From Sodalis glossinidius str. 'morsitans' (GTDB lineage Bacteria; Pseudomonadota; Gammaproteobacteria; Enterobacterales; Enterobacteriaceae): 64,000 nucleotides of DNA. Below, piece after piece: positions 19,181 through 29,164 of this stretch; within the stretch, counting starts at the first letter, position 1; the number at the start of each line of letters is the position of its first letter. The notes under the pieces are model-generated. The model saw only the letters and a list, made by a program, of their open reading frames with translations, ran no database searches and was not told the DNA's origin. Both the position numbers and the translations under genes were made by a program. The stretch covers positions 1,860,001 through 1,924,000 of the forward strand of contig NC_007712.1 in NCBI RefSeq assembly GCF_000010085.1, in the 5' to 3' direction.

Positions 19181-19623
19181 ATGACGTTTGAACAATTATT
19201 ACATGTGCTCTCTGTGGAAACCCATTTAAATCTTGACGAAGCGATCGACAGCGGCGGTTGCACGCTGGAATTCGATAAGAATATTCGGGTGACTCTGGAG
19301 CACCATAATGGTTGCGTCTATATTTTTTCGCCGGTGATGGCCATCACCGGGGAACTCTCAGGGGAGTTTTTCGCCTCCTTATTGCAAGTACAGCTGTTTG
19401 GTATCGCTACCCATCGTTGCTGGTTTGGTTACGATGTCGGGGGCCAGAGAATTATCCTGTTTTTTTGATGGATCTGGCTTACAACAGTTCCCAAAGCGCG
19501 TTGGAAAATATTGAAAATCTCATCGATCAGTCGCATTACTGGCTGAAAACTTTGCCCGATATTGCTTGCCATCTCGGCGTTCAAAGCGCACCGCAGTCGA
19601 CAAACCCTTTTGCATTGAGGTAA
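19181..19623 (+). pseudogene. CesT-family type III secretion chaperone-like gene, frameshifted at a T7 tract
   Basis: The first frame (ATG 19181 to TGA 19468) gives TFEQLLHVLSVETHLN, TLEFDKNIRVTLEHHNGCVY and LSGEFFASLLQVQLFG. The neighbouring frame continues with LAYNSSQSALENIENLIDQ and HYWLKTLPDI to the stop at 19623. Together this is a protein of about 147 residues with the layout of a CesT/SicP-type chaperone: an N-terminal helix, a twisted beta sheet, then a C-terminal helix of the L..LEN.I.Q...W...L type. The frames part at seven T (19460-19466); one extra T would restore one frame. The stop lies 2 bases before the next ATG, so it forms a chaperone-effector style pair. The family call rests on pattern, not on a search. 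Confidence 0.6.
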
Positions 19624-19625
19624 TT

Positions 19626-21378
19626 ATGGAACATGTCTCCCGCGCCGGTTTTATTTTGCGCACCGCGACCTATGCCCTGTTGGACAAAGCGTCATGGTTG
19701 AATCATTTGGCCAGTCGTATAACTTGCGGCAGCCTGAACCGCGATCGCCTGGCGGACGGTATTGCCGCCGATATGCTGCGTTTAGGGAAAGCGACGCTGC
19801 ACAATGTCCCCACCTTCAAAGACTATGACGTGGATCTGGTGGCGTTTGGCCGCTCGGTATTGTTTGCCGAAACCCATCAGCAATTTAAAGAGGGCGCGGC
19901 GAATTTCGTCCGGCATTTACTGGCATCCCGGGATTATCAACCCTGGCTCCAGTCTCTGGCGGCCTCCTTGACTGAATTGATTCCTCCAGAGGTGGCGGAC
20001 CATCCTTTGGAACGGGTGCTAACAACGCTCAGCCGTCAGGAGAATGGCGAGGCGGTATTGCGCACGGGTCTACGCAATGCGTTGGCTGGGGTGACCAGCG
20101 GGCGCTTGCTCACGGCGCTGCTGATGTCAGCGCTTAAACGGGCGATTCTCGATACGGGCAAATATCCTCCCACGTGTTTTGGCCACCATGCGGCCGCCTG
20201 GTATTTACGCAGACTGCTTGCGCCGAACGACAAGTGCTCGCCGGCACAGCCGGTCAAAGCCTGGCTTCTCGCATCGGGGGGGGGGGATTTGTTCCGTACC
20301 CTGTACCGACAAAAAGGTGGGCTCAATCAGTGCCTGGGTTTCCAGCCGGCGGCAAGCGATATCGGTAAGTTATTTGTAAGAGGCTTCTCCGGCTCATTCA
20401 AAGCTACCGCCGATATGACGCCGCAGGCTGTGACCCACTTGGTGCTCAAAGCTTACGTGTGCGGCCATCTGCCAGCGCTGGAGGCCTCCCTGGCCGCGCT
20501 GCCGACAGCGGTCGGCCAACGGTTCCGGCAACTGCGGGAGAATCTCTTGGCTTTTCTTCGCCGTTTGCCGGATGCCGCCATCACCGCGACCCCTTCTTTG
20601 CCGGATGAAATTAGCACGGTGACCGCCACGCTGGCGCGAGAAGTCGAGCCGGATGAACATAGGCGGCTCGATAAACGCCGTGGTTTCACCTTGCCGGTGA
20701 AACACCCGGTGATGCGCGGTAAATGGGCGATTAACCCGGCGTTCGGTCGGGCCTGGGAACAGGGCATGGCGTTGACAGTCCAACCGGCGGAACGGGAAAC
20801 GCGGTTGTGGGTCCAAAAGGGCCTGCGGGCATGGCACAATGCTTGGTATTGCGTCGCTGGCACTCCGACGCCCACGTCGCGCTTGCGCAATTATCCGCGC
20901 TGGTACAGGACAATGCGCTGGGTTTGCTGGCCCACACCCGCTTGCTCAACCCCGCGGGTGTGGCTGAAGCGCTAGGACAGCATATCCTGTCACAATTCGA
21001 TGGCGGCCAGCCTGACCGGATATGCTATCAAGGACTTGGCTACAGTTGGCGAAACCAACGGTAAGCTTTGAGGTGGGACCGGGCGAGGGGGTGAATATCG
21101 CTGCAACCTTATGCTGGCAGATTGTAGGCTTTGGCCCAACCCTTCGCTGTGAAAACACGCCGGTCGAGCCAGAAGGCTCGGCCACGTTATCCAGTACCGT
21201 ACATATCCAGTTGCGGGTGAATCAGCACGGTGTCGAGCAACACCGCTTTTCTCTGAGGCCGACCCGTCTTCTGATCCGGGAAACTTGGCGTTGCGCCGTG
21301 CCGGAACCTCTGCCGGAAATGTCAGAGCAATCGGAATCGGTCACGCCGTTAATCGCTATGATGGGCGTATTCGATTAA
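19626..21378 (+). pseudogene. large effector-like ORF downstream of chaperone, two frameshifts
   Basis: ATG 19626 follows GAGG. The first frame is open for about 400 codons, then the coding signal moves to a second frame (about 20820-21015, including HVALAQLSALVQDNALGLLA) and to a third (about 21020-21378, including KPTVSFEVGPGEGVNIAATL). Repaired, it is a protein of about 585 residues with no membrane segments and no family I recognise. Position directly behind a CesT-like chaperone suggests a secreted type III substrate; that is inference. The frame also contains an uninterrupted run of 11 G. No type III apparatus genes lie in the window. Confidence 0.5.
20276..20286 (+). repeat. G11 homopolymer inside coding frame
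   Basis: Eleven consecutive G encode part of SGGGD in the effector-like ORF; the frame on both sides is continuous at this length. Runs this long are rare in enterobacterial coding DNA and are prone to slippage. Confidence 0.85.
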
Positions 21379-22596
21379 TGTCGGCCTGAGCGTGACTGAA
21401 ACCGTTTGCAAGACACCGTCTGACCGAGCGAAGGTCTTGCATTACGGCGTAAAAGCCACTACCGGCACAGAAGCGCGGTATTATGTATAGGGGAGACGGG
21501 ATAATATTTCTGGCCACGGCCGTTGTCGGATGCCTCAGAGTAGATTGTTTGAGAGCGCTGCGGGGCCGGCTTGCGCGCGACAAACGCATTTCTATCAAGC
21601 CAGCCAGCGCAGAACGACTGCAACAACAACGATCCAAAATAATAAACAGATTATAAATACTCCCCGCCAGGAAAAATAACGGGTCATTAAGATTCTATTG
21701 CGTAATTTGTGTATGAGATGCATAAAAAAGTAAACCAATATGAAATGTCCGAAGCCGGAATTACGATTAGATGGCCTACATCATAAACATACAGACCTAA
21801 ATCGCAGTTGAATACCAAATAACAATTCTGAAAAGCGTGTATTTAAAATGATAAGACGAAAAGAAATAAGGATTGCTCATTAGCCGAATAATCACGGTTG
21901 TTCATGAAACGGCAGAGTTTTTTTTGCGGGCAGGGCTATTATTAAACTGACTTAGCGGCCGTTTGACAATGGCTGTTTAAGTTAAAGTTATTTTTCCCCA
22001 GACTAAAAACGACTCAGCATTTCATTTACGCCGTGGCAACATTACCTGTATGAGGCGAGGGAAATGTAACCGTTTACTTTTATCTTCATCGCCCGTGCCT
22101 CAGGGTTGCAGCAACCTCAACCCTACGAGAATACGTTTGCAATAGCCCATCAACTGCCAGAAAGGGCGCCTACCGTCCCGGAGGCAGCCGATAAAGTCTC
22201 CCTGTGACCGCAGGGCAAACCGTCTCAGTGTTGCCTGTTGTTCCTGACGCCATGCGTCCAGCCGTTGCCTGTCATGTTCCTGCTGCTTGAGCGTCTTGCA
22301 GTGGCCTGCCGTTCCTGCCATGGCACCGCGTTTATGGCCGCCGCCCTCTGGTTGTTGAAACCGCCTGCGAGGGTATGGGGCATCGAGGGAGGCCTGCACG
22401 AAAGATAATCCTGGCCGGCAAGGCCACGTTCAGGTCCATGCCAGGCACAGCCGCTAAGCCACAGCATGGCACCGCCACCTCGTGCCACTGTCAACGCCGC
22501 CCAGCGCCGTCATCAGGTTGTGGTGGTGTTTCGCGCAAAACCTGAGGTCGCCATGTCGGTGGAATAGATATTTCCCTGGTTTTTGGTTACTCCGGC
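21379..22596. other. mostly empty stretch with a possible lipoprotein remnant
   Basis: 21379-22080 is AT-rich, with no coding segment seen. From about 22100 to 22500 the minus strand has overlapping open frames with a lipobox-like WLSGC near the start (around 22440) and a charged C-terminal part (RQRLDAWRQEQQATLRR) in a second frame, ending near 22100. This may be one frameshifted small lipoprotein gene; no family is recognised. Confidence 0.35.
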
Positions 22597-23533
22597 GTGC
22601 GTCTCGACAAAAAGATCTCTCCTCTTGAATACCGTATTTACCAGCATTATTGTATCGCCCATGGCCTGCTCATCGCTCTAGCGTTCGTGATTACCTTCTT
22701 GATCGTGCGTCTGCTGGCGCTGCCGGAAGGCACCTGGCCCCTGATTACGCTGGTGGTGGTCATGGGGCCTATCTCGTTTTGGAGCAATGTGCTGCAACGC
22801 GCGCTCCAGCGTATTGCCGGAACGGTTTTCGGCGCGGCGTCAGGCCTTATCGCCCTGCGTCTCGAACTCATTTCATTGCCGGTCATGCTGGTCTGGTGAT
22901 GTTTTTCAGTGGCTATCTTACTCTCGGCAAACGCTCCTATATGGCGCTTTTGATCGGCATCACGATGGCGGTGGTATGCGGCGCCGGCGCGGGGGACATG
23001 CGCACCGCTCTGTGGCGCAGCGGGGATGTGGTGATAGGGTCGTTGCTGGCGCTGTTATTCACCAGTATTTACCCGCAGCGGGCGTTTATCCATTGGCGCA
23101 TGCAGATGCGCTTTAGCCTGCTGGCCATCAGCAAAATTTATGCGGCGTACATCTCGCCCAATATTATCGAGCGGCCACGGCTGGAGGGGCTTTTAAAGAC
23201 CGTACTGAATGATGTCGTCAAAATCCGCGCGCTGCTGACGCCGGCAAGCAAAGAAACCGGCCTGCCGAAACCGGTCATGGAATCGATCCAAACACTAAGC
23301 TGCAATATGGTCTGCGTGCTGGAAATGCAGATAGAAGCGTGGTGGGCCTCGCGCGCGAGCCATTTTTTGTTGTTAAACGCGACGTCGTTGCGCAGCACGC
23401 AAATCAGAACCCTGCGGACGCTGGCCACGCTGGCGGAAGCGTTGCGCGAGGGGAATCCCGAGCCAATCGTTGCCAACAGCTGGAGCAGTTGGCGCAATTG
23501 CTGTGTATCGCGCTTCGCCGGTCGATGCCATAA
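22597..23533 (+). pseudogene. yeeA: FUSC-family inner-membrane protein, broken
   Basis: It starts at GTG 22597 with MRLDKKISPLEYRIYQHYC and follows YeeA closely (GTWPLITLVVVMGPISFWSN, LWRSGDVVIGSLLALLFTSI, QRAFIHWRMQ, IERPRLEGLLKTVL). A frameshift at about 22897 (VMLVW then TGA) removes a few codons. Another, near 23470, throws off the last 25 residues, which are still legible in a neighbouring frame (QQLEQLAQLL). YeeA belongs to a membrane family linked to efflux of aromatic compounds. The position before yeeX is conserved with E. coli. Confidence 0.9.
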
Positions 23534-23715
23534 GCGGCGCCGCGCCCGGGTAGGCGCCCGAGGAGTCATAAGGCGTCCTCGTTCGTGCGCACAGATTTTT
23601 GCCGTCGCCAAAAAGCGGGTAGAATGGGGGCATGCCAAAGTGGTGCATAGCTGCTACTCTGTAAGCACGCAGCATTGCAAAGAATTTAACGTATCAGCTA
23701 AGCAAGGAAACTGAA

Positions 23716-24060
23716 ATGGATCACATTAAGCCTTCATTCCACGATGTCCTGGAATTCGTGCGCATGTTTCGCCGCAAAAACAAGCTGCAGCGCGAGATTG
23801 CCGACAATGAGAAGAGAATCCGCGATAACCAGAAGCGTGTGCTGCTGCTGGACAACCTGAGCGACTACATCAAATCGGGCATGTCCATTGAGGAAATCCA
23901 GGCGATTATTAGCAATATGCGCACCGATTATGAAGATCGCGTTGATGACTACATCATTAAGAACGCCGAGCTGTCGAAAGAGCGCCGCGAGTTGTCGAAA
24001 AAACTGAAGGCGATTGGGGAAGTCAAGGCGCTCAATAGCGTGATTGATAAACAGCCTTAA
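23716..24060 (+). CDS. yeeX: DUF496 family protein
   Basis: 114 residues; nearly every block matches enterobacterial YeeX: PSFHDVLEFVRMFRRKNKLQ, DNQKRVLLLDNLSDYIK and DYEDRVDDYIIKNAELSKER. The protein is charged and predicted mostly helical, with coiled-coil character throughout, and no membrane segment. Its function is unknown. AAGGAAA precedes the ATG and a terminator follows 40 bases after the stop. An intact gene in a conserved place. Confidence 0.95.
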   Translation: MDHIKPSFHDVLEFVRMFRRKNKLQREIADNEKRIRDNQKRVLLLDNLSDYIKSGMSIEEIQAIISNMRTDYEDRVDDYIIKNAELSKERRELSKKLKAIGEVKALNSVIDKQP

Positions 24061-24100
24061 CCGCGGTCCATGCCGCATTGGCTATAGAGATAGCTTCAGC

Positions 24101-24128
24101 AGGCCGGGCGCTCCCCGGCCTTTTTTTA
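24101..24128 (+). terminator. intrinsic terminator after yeeX
   Basis: AGGCCGGG pairs with CCCCGGCC (loop CGCT) and is followed by seven T. Confidence 0.9.
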
Positions 24129-24365
24129 TCGATAAATACAACCAATGACATATTAATATAATTAATTGTTGATAACTAAACTTAACGCGGCAGCTACGCC
24201 ATAGCATGAGGGGAGCATGACGGCAATGTTTTTCGAGTACGGCAGCAAAGAAACCGACTGGCTGGCCTGGCGGGATCGACGCGATGGTCGGCAAGAGCCG
24301 GGAGGGCTGCGCCACCGCAGGGCGTGCGGACCGCGTCGGCGTGCGCCGGGCGGTCCACTGACGGG

Positions 24366-25661
24366 TCAGGCGCTAAGCCAGCCCAGCTTGATAACAAACA
24401 GAACCGACAGTACAATCAGTGCCACATTCAGATCCCGGTAGCGACCCGTCAGCAATTTCACCAGCGTCCAGGTGATAAAACCGAAGGCGATGCCGTTGGC
24501 AATTGAGTACGTCAGGGGCATAGTCAGGGCCGTTACGGTGACTGGAGCCGACACGGTGATATCTTTCCAATCAATTTCCGCCAGGCCGGAAGTCATCAGC
24601 ACCGCTACAAACAGCAGCGCCGGTGCAGTGGCGAAAGCGGGCACGCTTGAAGCCAGCGGAGCAAAAAACAGGCTGAGCAGGAACAGGATACCGACCACAA
24701 TCGCCGTCAAACCCGTACGGCCGCCGGCGCTGACGCCTGCGGCGGATTCAACATAGCTGGTGGTGGTGGAGGTGCCCAGGAGCGAGCCAAACAAGGCCGC
24801 GGCGCTGTCGGCCACGAGTGCTTTGCCCATTTTAGGGATATTGCCCTGTTCATCCGCCAGTCCGGCGCGTTTGGTTACCCCGATAAGCGTGCCGGAGTTG
24901 TCAAAGACGTCCACGAACAGGAAGGCGAAGATCACGCTCACCAGCGAAATGTCCAAGGCGCCGCGGATATCCAATTGCAGGAAGGTCAGCGCGATCGACG
25001 GCGGCATGGAGACCACGCCTGCAAACGGACTGAGGCCCACCGCGATGGACAGAAAAGTGATCGTCAGGATACCGATTAATACCGCGCCCGGGACCCGCCG
25101 CGCTTCCAGCACCACGATGACAATGAAGCCCAGCATGGCAAACAGCGGGCCAGGCCGGGTGAGATCGCCCATGCCGACCAGCGTCGCCGGATTATCCACC
25201 ACGATGCCGGCGCCCTGGAGCGCGATGATAGCCAGAAAGAGACCAATGCCCGCGGCAATCCCCGAACGCAGCGGCAAAGGGATGCTGGTTATAATCCATT
25301 CGCGAATTTTGAAAATTGACAGTGCAAAGAAAATCAGAGCCGATAGGAACACCGCACCCAACGCGATTTGCCAGGTGTAACCCATGTGCAGGACCACGGT
25401 ATAGGTGAAAAAGGCGTTCAGCCCCATACCGGGCGCCAGGGCGATTGGGTAGTTGGCAATAAATCCCATCAGCATGGAGCCAATCGCCGCCGCAAGGCAG
25501 GTGGCGACAAACACTGATCCCTTATCCATGCCGGTAGTGCTGAGGATCGTCGGATTAATGAACAAAATATAAGCCATTGCCAAAAAGGTCGTCAGGCCCG
25601 CGACAATCTCGGTGCGTACCGTGGTGCGGTGGGCCGTTAATTTAAATAATTTTTCCAACAT
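24366..25661 (-). CDS. NCS2/AzgA-type purine (xanthine/uracil family) permease
   Basis: 431 residues from the ATG at 25661; an upstream GTG at 25691 is less likely. The product has about 12 hydrophobic segments. It opens with LFKLTAHRTTVRTEIVAGLT, the AzgA-subfamily N-terminus. The substrate-site helix is ALAPGMGLNAFFTY, followed by DNSGTLIGVTKRAGLADEQG and TSYVESAAGVSAGGRTGLTA. It most likely moves hypoxanthine, guanine or adenine with protons across the inner membrane; which one cannot be told. The frame is intact. No riboswitch-like element was seen upstream. Confidence 0.88.
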   Translation of the reverse strand: MLEKLFKLTAHRTTVRTEIVAGLTTFLAMAYILFINPTILSTTGMDKGSVFVATCLAAAIGSMLMGFIANYPIALAPGMGLNAFFTYTVVLHMGYTWQIALGAVFLSALIFFALSIFKIREWIITSIPLPLRSGIAAGIGLFLAIIALQGAGIVVDNPATLVGMGDLTRPGPLFAMLGFIVIVVLEARRVPGAVLIGILTITFLSIAVGLSPFAGVVSMPPSIALTFLQLDIRGALDISLVSVIFAFLFVDVFDNSGTLIGVTKRAGLADEQGNIPKMGKALVADSAAALFGSLLGTSTTTSYVESAAGVSAGGRTGLTAIVVGILFLLSLFFAPLASSVPAFATAPALLFVAVLMTSGLAEIDWKDITVSAPVTVTALTMPLTYSIANGIAFGFITWTLVKLLTGRYRDLNVALIVLSVLFVIKLGWLSA

Positions 25662-26225
25662 GTGTTTTAATCTCTGAGAAGATGTCTGCACTGCCCAAGC
25701 AATCGTTATGCCATTCTTCTGACACCGGCGCAGGACAGAAAAAACCCGATTAAGGGTGATTAATCAGGTTCTCAACGGGCATGAAGGTCCCGCAGGCATT
25801 AACGCTCAGCGCGGAGGCGATAATGCGGTGCGGCAGTGTCACCCTGCTGGTGCCGAAGCACCAAATCAGGGCAAGCGCCCCCGGCCTGGCCGAAGTGGTG
25901 GCGGCGGGTGACTGACATGCCGGAGCGGCCACATCATATCGCCGGTAACGCTCAACGTCGATCATATTCTCCGCCACGACAAGATATTCTGCCGCCGCAC
26001 ATGGCCCACGTCCGGGGCGACAACGCAGAGTGGCGCTATGGGCAGCTTAACCCCCGTTACGAAAACGGCGCCGCGCTAAAGGACAGACCGCTGACCCCAA
26101 GAGTGTCCAAGGCAGGTCCCGGTGCGCAAATATTTTGGCCCGCGCAGGGCTCCGGAGCGGGGTAGCTAACGGTAATAGCACGGCGCGCGGTACCCGGATA
26201 AAGAGGTGGGTCGACGAGAAGAGCT
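25662..26225. other. intergenic, no gene supported
   Basis: About 560 bases between the permease and the flavin-reductase remnant. Short open frames on both strands look like GC-skew shadows; nothing is recognised. Confidence 0.5.
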
Positions 26226-26780
26226 CTACAGCATCTCGGGTTTGAACTGACTGTGCCGGCTAATGATGTTCCCCGCCACCATAAACACGCCCTCTCCGGT
26301 ATAATGCAGCGTCTGCGGGTGTTGCAGCCGCGCGACGACATGGGCTTTCACTATCTCGAAGATAAAAAAATTATAGCGGTCCACCAGTTGATCATCAAAC
26401 AGGCGGCACTCGAAGCAGGCGTGACATTCGGCAATAAGCGGCGCGCTGACCCGCTCTGCCTTCAGCGGTATCAGATCATTCGCCTGGAATTTGTCCACCT
26501 CTGCGCCGTGGGTGTTACCTATCTTTACCACCTTATTCGGTCAGGTCGGTGGTGGGCAGATTGATCACGCATTCGCCGCTGTCCCGAACTAGTGAGAAAC
26601 TGTGATTACCGGCGGCAATAACGCAGCCTAGCAGCGAAGGGGAAAATTCCAGCATCGTATGCCATCCCAGCGTCATAACATTGTTCTGGCCGGGTAGTGC
26701 GAAGAGAGCAGCACTATAGGACCAGGTTCCAGATATTGACGCGCTTTTTCCGTTGGGAAATCCCGTTTGCGGCTGTTCAT
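26226..26780 (-). pseudogene. flavin reductase-like (FMN-binding split barrel) protein, broken
   Basis: From ATG 26780 the minus strand reads FPTEKARQYLEPGPIVLLSS, then shifts frame to NNVMTLGWHTMLEFSPSLLG and CVIAAGNHSFSLVRDSGECV, then shifts again at 26533 to KIGNTHGAEVDKFQANDLIP, CHACFECRLFDDQLVDRYNF and TLHYTGEGVFMVAG. All blocks belong to the flavin reductase-like family, which binds FMN. Two single-base frameshifts, near 26700 and at 26533 (an inserted T giving TAA), break it. Confidence 0.85.
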
Positions 26781-26967
26781 CGATAGTCTCTCTGGCTCGG
26801 GTGGGGATGCGTCGCTGCTTGCCTGTCGGGACGGCGTGGCCGCGTTGCATCTCCGCGCGAAGGCGGCGACATCCGCAGCCCTCTCCGGCGATTAACCGCG
26901 CTGCTGATATCAGCCGCAGACGGGGGCGCATGACGCTACGTCCTGCGAAGTGATAAGCATAGTTCAT

Positions 26968-27640
26968 TTATCCTGCGACGATGACCTCGGTCAATACCCG
27001 ATTTAACGCCTGGAACGCCGGTTTGTCCGCCGCGGCTTTATCCGTTATCAGCAGCGCAATACCGTCCGGGGAAGCGTAAACCGCGCGACTGGTGACGCCA
27101 AGCTTGCCATGATCCGCCAGAATAACCAGTCGGGTCGCCCGCTGCGCCATCGCTCGCGCCACTTCGGCCTCCTGATGGTCATAGCTGCTGGCGCCTTCGC
27201 GCGCATCAATACCGACCGGCGACAGTATGGCAAAATCCGCCCGATAGCGATAGATACTGGCGATTGCGGTAGCACCGATGATCGCATGTCCGCCGGGCGC
27301 CAGCTCACCGCCGATAAGCGTCATCTGATGTGTGCAGGGCTTGCACTCACCGGCCGCCGCCAGTTTGCGCACGGCGTCAAGACTATTGGTCAATATGGTC
27401 AAACCGGCCAAGGCGCTTAATTCCTCCGCCAGCATCGTGGTAGTACTGCCGGCGTCGAGAAACAGGGTTTGTCCTGGCTGCAACAGCCGCGTCGCGGCAC
27501 GGACAATGGCGTGTTTCTCCCTGGCCCGAACCCCGCTGCGAACGGCAAGCGGCGGCTCCGACGCCGGTCTGACCGCCACTGCGCCACCGTGGACCCGCCG
27601 CAGTATCCCCTGTGCTTCCAGTGCGATGATGTCCCGCCGC
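26968..27640 (-). pseudogene. DeoR-family transcriptional regulator lacking its N-terminus
   Basis: The C-terminal sugar-phosphate-sensing domain is complete: LFLDAGSTTTMLAEELS, LTILTNSLDAVRKLA, LIGGELAPGGHAIIGATAI, DFAILSPVGIDAREG and LADHGKLGV. At the N-terminus only the end of the DNA-binding helix-turn-helix and wing remain (ARRDIIALEAQGILRRVHGG). Upstream of about 27640 the sequence becomes an unrelated aminotransferase fragment, so a deletion removed both 5' parts. Without the first 35 or so residues it cannot bind DNA normally. Confidence 0.82.
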
Positions 27641-27644
27641 GCGG

Positions 27645-28005
27645 GTGGTGCTGGAGGTGATTGCGCGTGAAGGTCTCCAGGCCCATAGCCTGGACGTAGG
27701 CAACCGGCTGCAGGCGGAACTGCAGACGCTGGCGGCAAAATATCCCTGCGTGGGCGACGTGCGTGGCGCGGGGTTGTTTATTGGTTTTGAGTTGGTGAGC
27801 GATCGAGAGTGTAAAACACCGGATAAAGCGCTGGCGTTGGAAGTCATTGAGGCCTTGCGCGACCGCTGTCGCAGGCTCATTCGGCAACGTTTTAAAATTG
27901 CGTCCGCCGCTGGCGTTCCAGATGGGGGATATAGACTGGCTGGTGGGCACGCTGGACGGGGCTTTGGCAGACAGTCTGCAACGCGTCCGGCGAGACCGCG
28001 CCTGA
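27645..28005 (+). pseudogene. class III aminotransferase, C-terminal fragment
   Basis: VLEVIAREGLQAHSLDVGNR, YPCVGDVRGAGLFIGFELV and, after a frameshift near 27870, NVLKLRPPLAFQMGDIDWLV are the C-terminal third of a class III PLP aminotransferase, of the type found in alanine-glyoxylate or ethanolamine-phosphate enzymes. The PLP-binding domain is gone; the fragment begins exactly where the oppositely oriented DeoR fragment ends. Confidence 0.8.
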
Positions 28006-28194
28006 CGGCATCTTACACTTATCGCGCCGGGCAGCAGTAATGGCGTGCGGCATTACCGCTGGGCAGTAATGCTGGCGTGCAATATCACCGGCGCTGATGG
28101 CGATTGTGCCCCGACTGGGTGGAGGGTCGACCGCAAACCGGACGGGCACATAACACCCCCCAGGCAACGCCCGCACTCTATGGTTCGGCAACGC

Positions 28195-28776
28195 TCAGTA
28201 ACCGGCGTCTTGTCGCCGCCGGCAAAAGCATTCAGCGCTGTGGTCGTTTACTATCCCTACGGCCTGTATCCAGGCGTAGACGATTGTTGGCCCGACGAAT
28301 TTGAAGCCCCGTTTTTTCAGAGCTGCCGAGATCTGCGCTGAAAGAGGCGTGGAGGCGATCTGCGTCACCCTGTCGCCCTCCAGCACCTGACCGTTGGTGA
28401 AATGCCAGCAAAAGTCGCTGAATGATTCCCCTTGAGCTGCCATCTGGCAATAAATGCGGGCGCCGGTGATCGTGGCCTCAATCTTCGCACGGGCGCGGAT
28501 GATGCCCGGATTGCCAAGCAGACGTTGCACGTCATGTTCGGTAAACGCCGCAACCTGGTGCGGATCAAAGCCGCAAAACGCTTCGCGAAAAGCGGCGTGT
28601 TTACGCAGCACGGTAATCCAGGACAGGCCGGCCTGGAACCCTTCCAGCATCAGCATTTCCCATAGCAGGCGATCGTAATGCTGCGGCACGCCCCATTCGG
28701 TGTCGTGATAATCGCGCATGAGCGCATCGTTGCGTGCCCAAGTACAGTGCGGCAGCGCCGGGTCCCGTGCCGTCAT
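28195..28776 (-). CDS. tag: DNA-3-methyladenine glycosylase I
   Basis: 193 residues. Constitutive base-excision enzyme that removes 3-methyladenine. The family's N-terminus (CTWARNDALMRDYHDTEWGV), LEGFQAGLSWITVLRKH and KKRGFKFVGPTIVYAWIQA are all present. Zinc ligands can be assigned to the N-terminal cysteine, the YHDTEWG histidine and the C-terminal VNDHSAECFC histidine and cysteine. The frame is intact, in a region where most neighbours are broken. Confidence 0.93.
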   Translation of the reverse strand: MTARDPALPHCTWARNDALMRDYHDTEWGVPQHYDRLLWEMLMLEGFQAGLSWITVLRKHAAFREAFCGFDPHQVAAFTEHDVQRLLGNPGIIRARAKIEATITGARIYCQMAAQGESFSDFCWHFTNGQVLEGDRVTQIASTPLSAQISAALKKRGFKFVGPTIVYAWIQAVGIVNDHSAECFCRRRQDAGY

Positions 28777-28903
28777 TTTCGCCTCCAGGCATGAACAATT
28801 TGTTGTTTGGCATCATACCCTGAAAGACGCGGCATGGGCGAGTGCCGCAACGGTTCTCTTTCCAGGCTGCGACAGTAATTCCAAACATGACGTCATGCGT
28901 TCG

Positions 28904-29164
28904 TCATTGGTATATCAAGGCATCACCATGCAGCCGGTTCTTTCCGGTCGTTGCGATAATTACATAATATTTCGCGCCGGCTTGGTCTGCTTTCTGGGCA
29001 ATATTATGCTCCAGGTGATCTAAAGTGGCGGCACCAGTGATGCTAATAGTGCCCAGCGCCTGTTTATCTACGGCTTCCTGGCGGCTAATCGGCTCTGCGG
29101 CGAAAGTCGGAAGGCTCAAACTGGCCAGCAATAACGACGAAATAAATAATAAAGATCTTTTCAT
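28904..29164 (-). CDS. DUF1471 (YhcN/BhsA/McbA-like) periplasmic protein
   Basis: 86 residues: a signal peptide (MKRSLLFISSLLLASLSLPT, cleavage after FAA), then one DUF1471 domain with GTISITGAATLDHLEHNIAQ and AGAKYYVIIATTG. Members are small secreted stress or biofilm proteins of Enterobacteriaceae. AGGGGTG lies near the start codon. Which paralogue it is cannot be decided. Confidence 0.85.
   Translation of the reverse strand: MKRSLLFISSLLLASLSLPTFAAEPISRQEAVDKQALGTISITGAATLDHLEHNIAQKADQAGAKYYVIIATTGKNRLHGDALIYQ

Noticed and set aside
25662..25900. Purine riboswitch ahead of the NCS2 permease
   Set aside because: No conserved loop pattern or terminator-like switch could be seen in the leader, and such switches are rare in enterobacteria.
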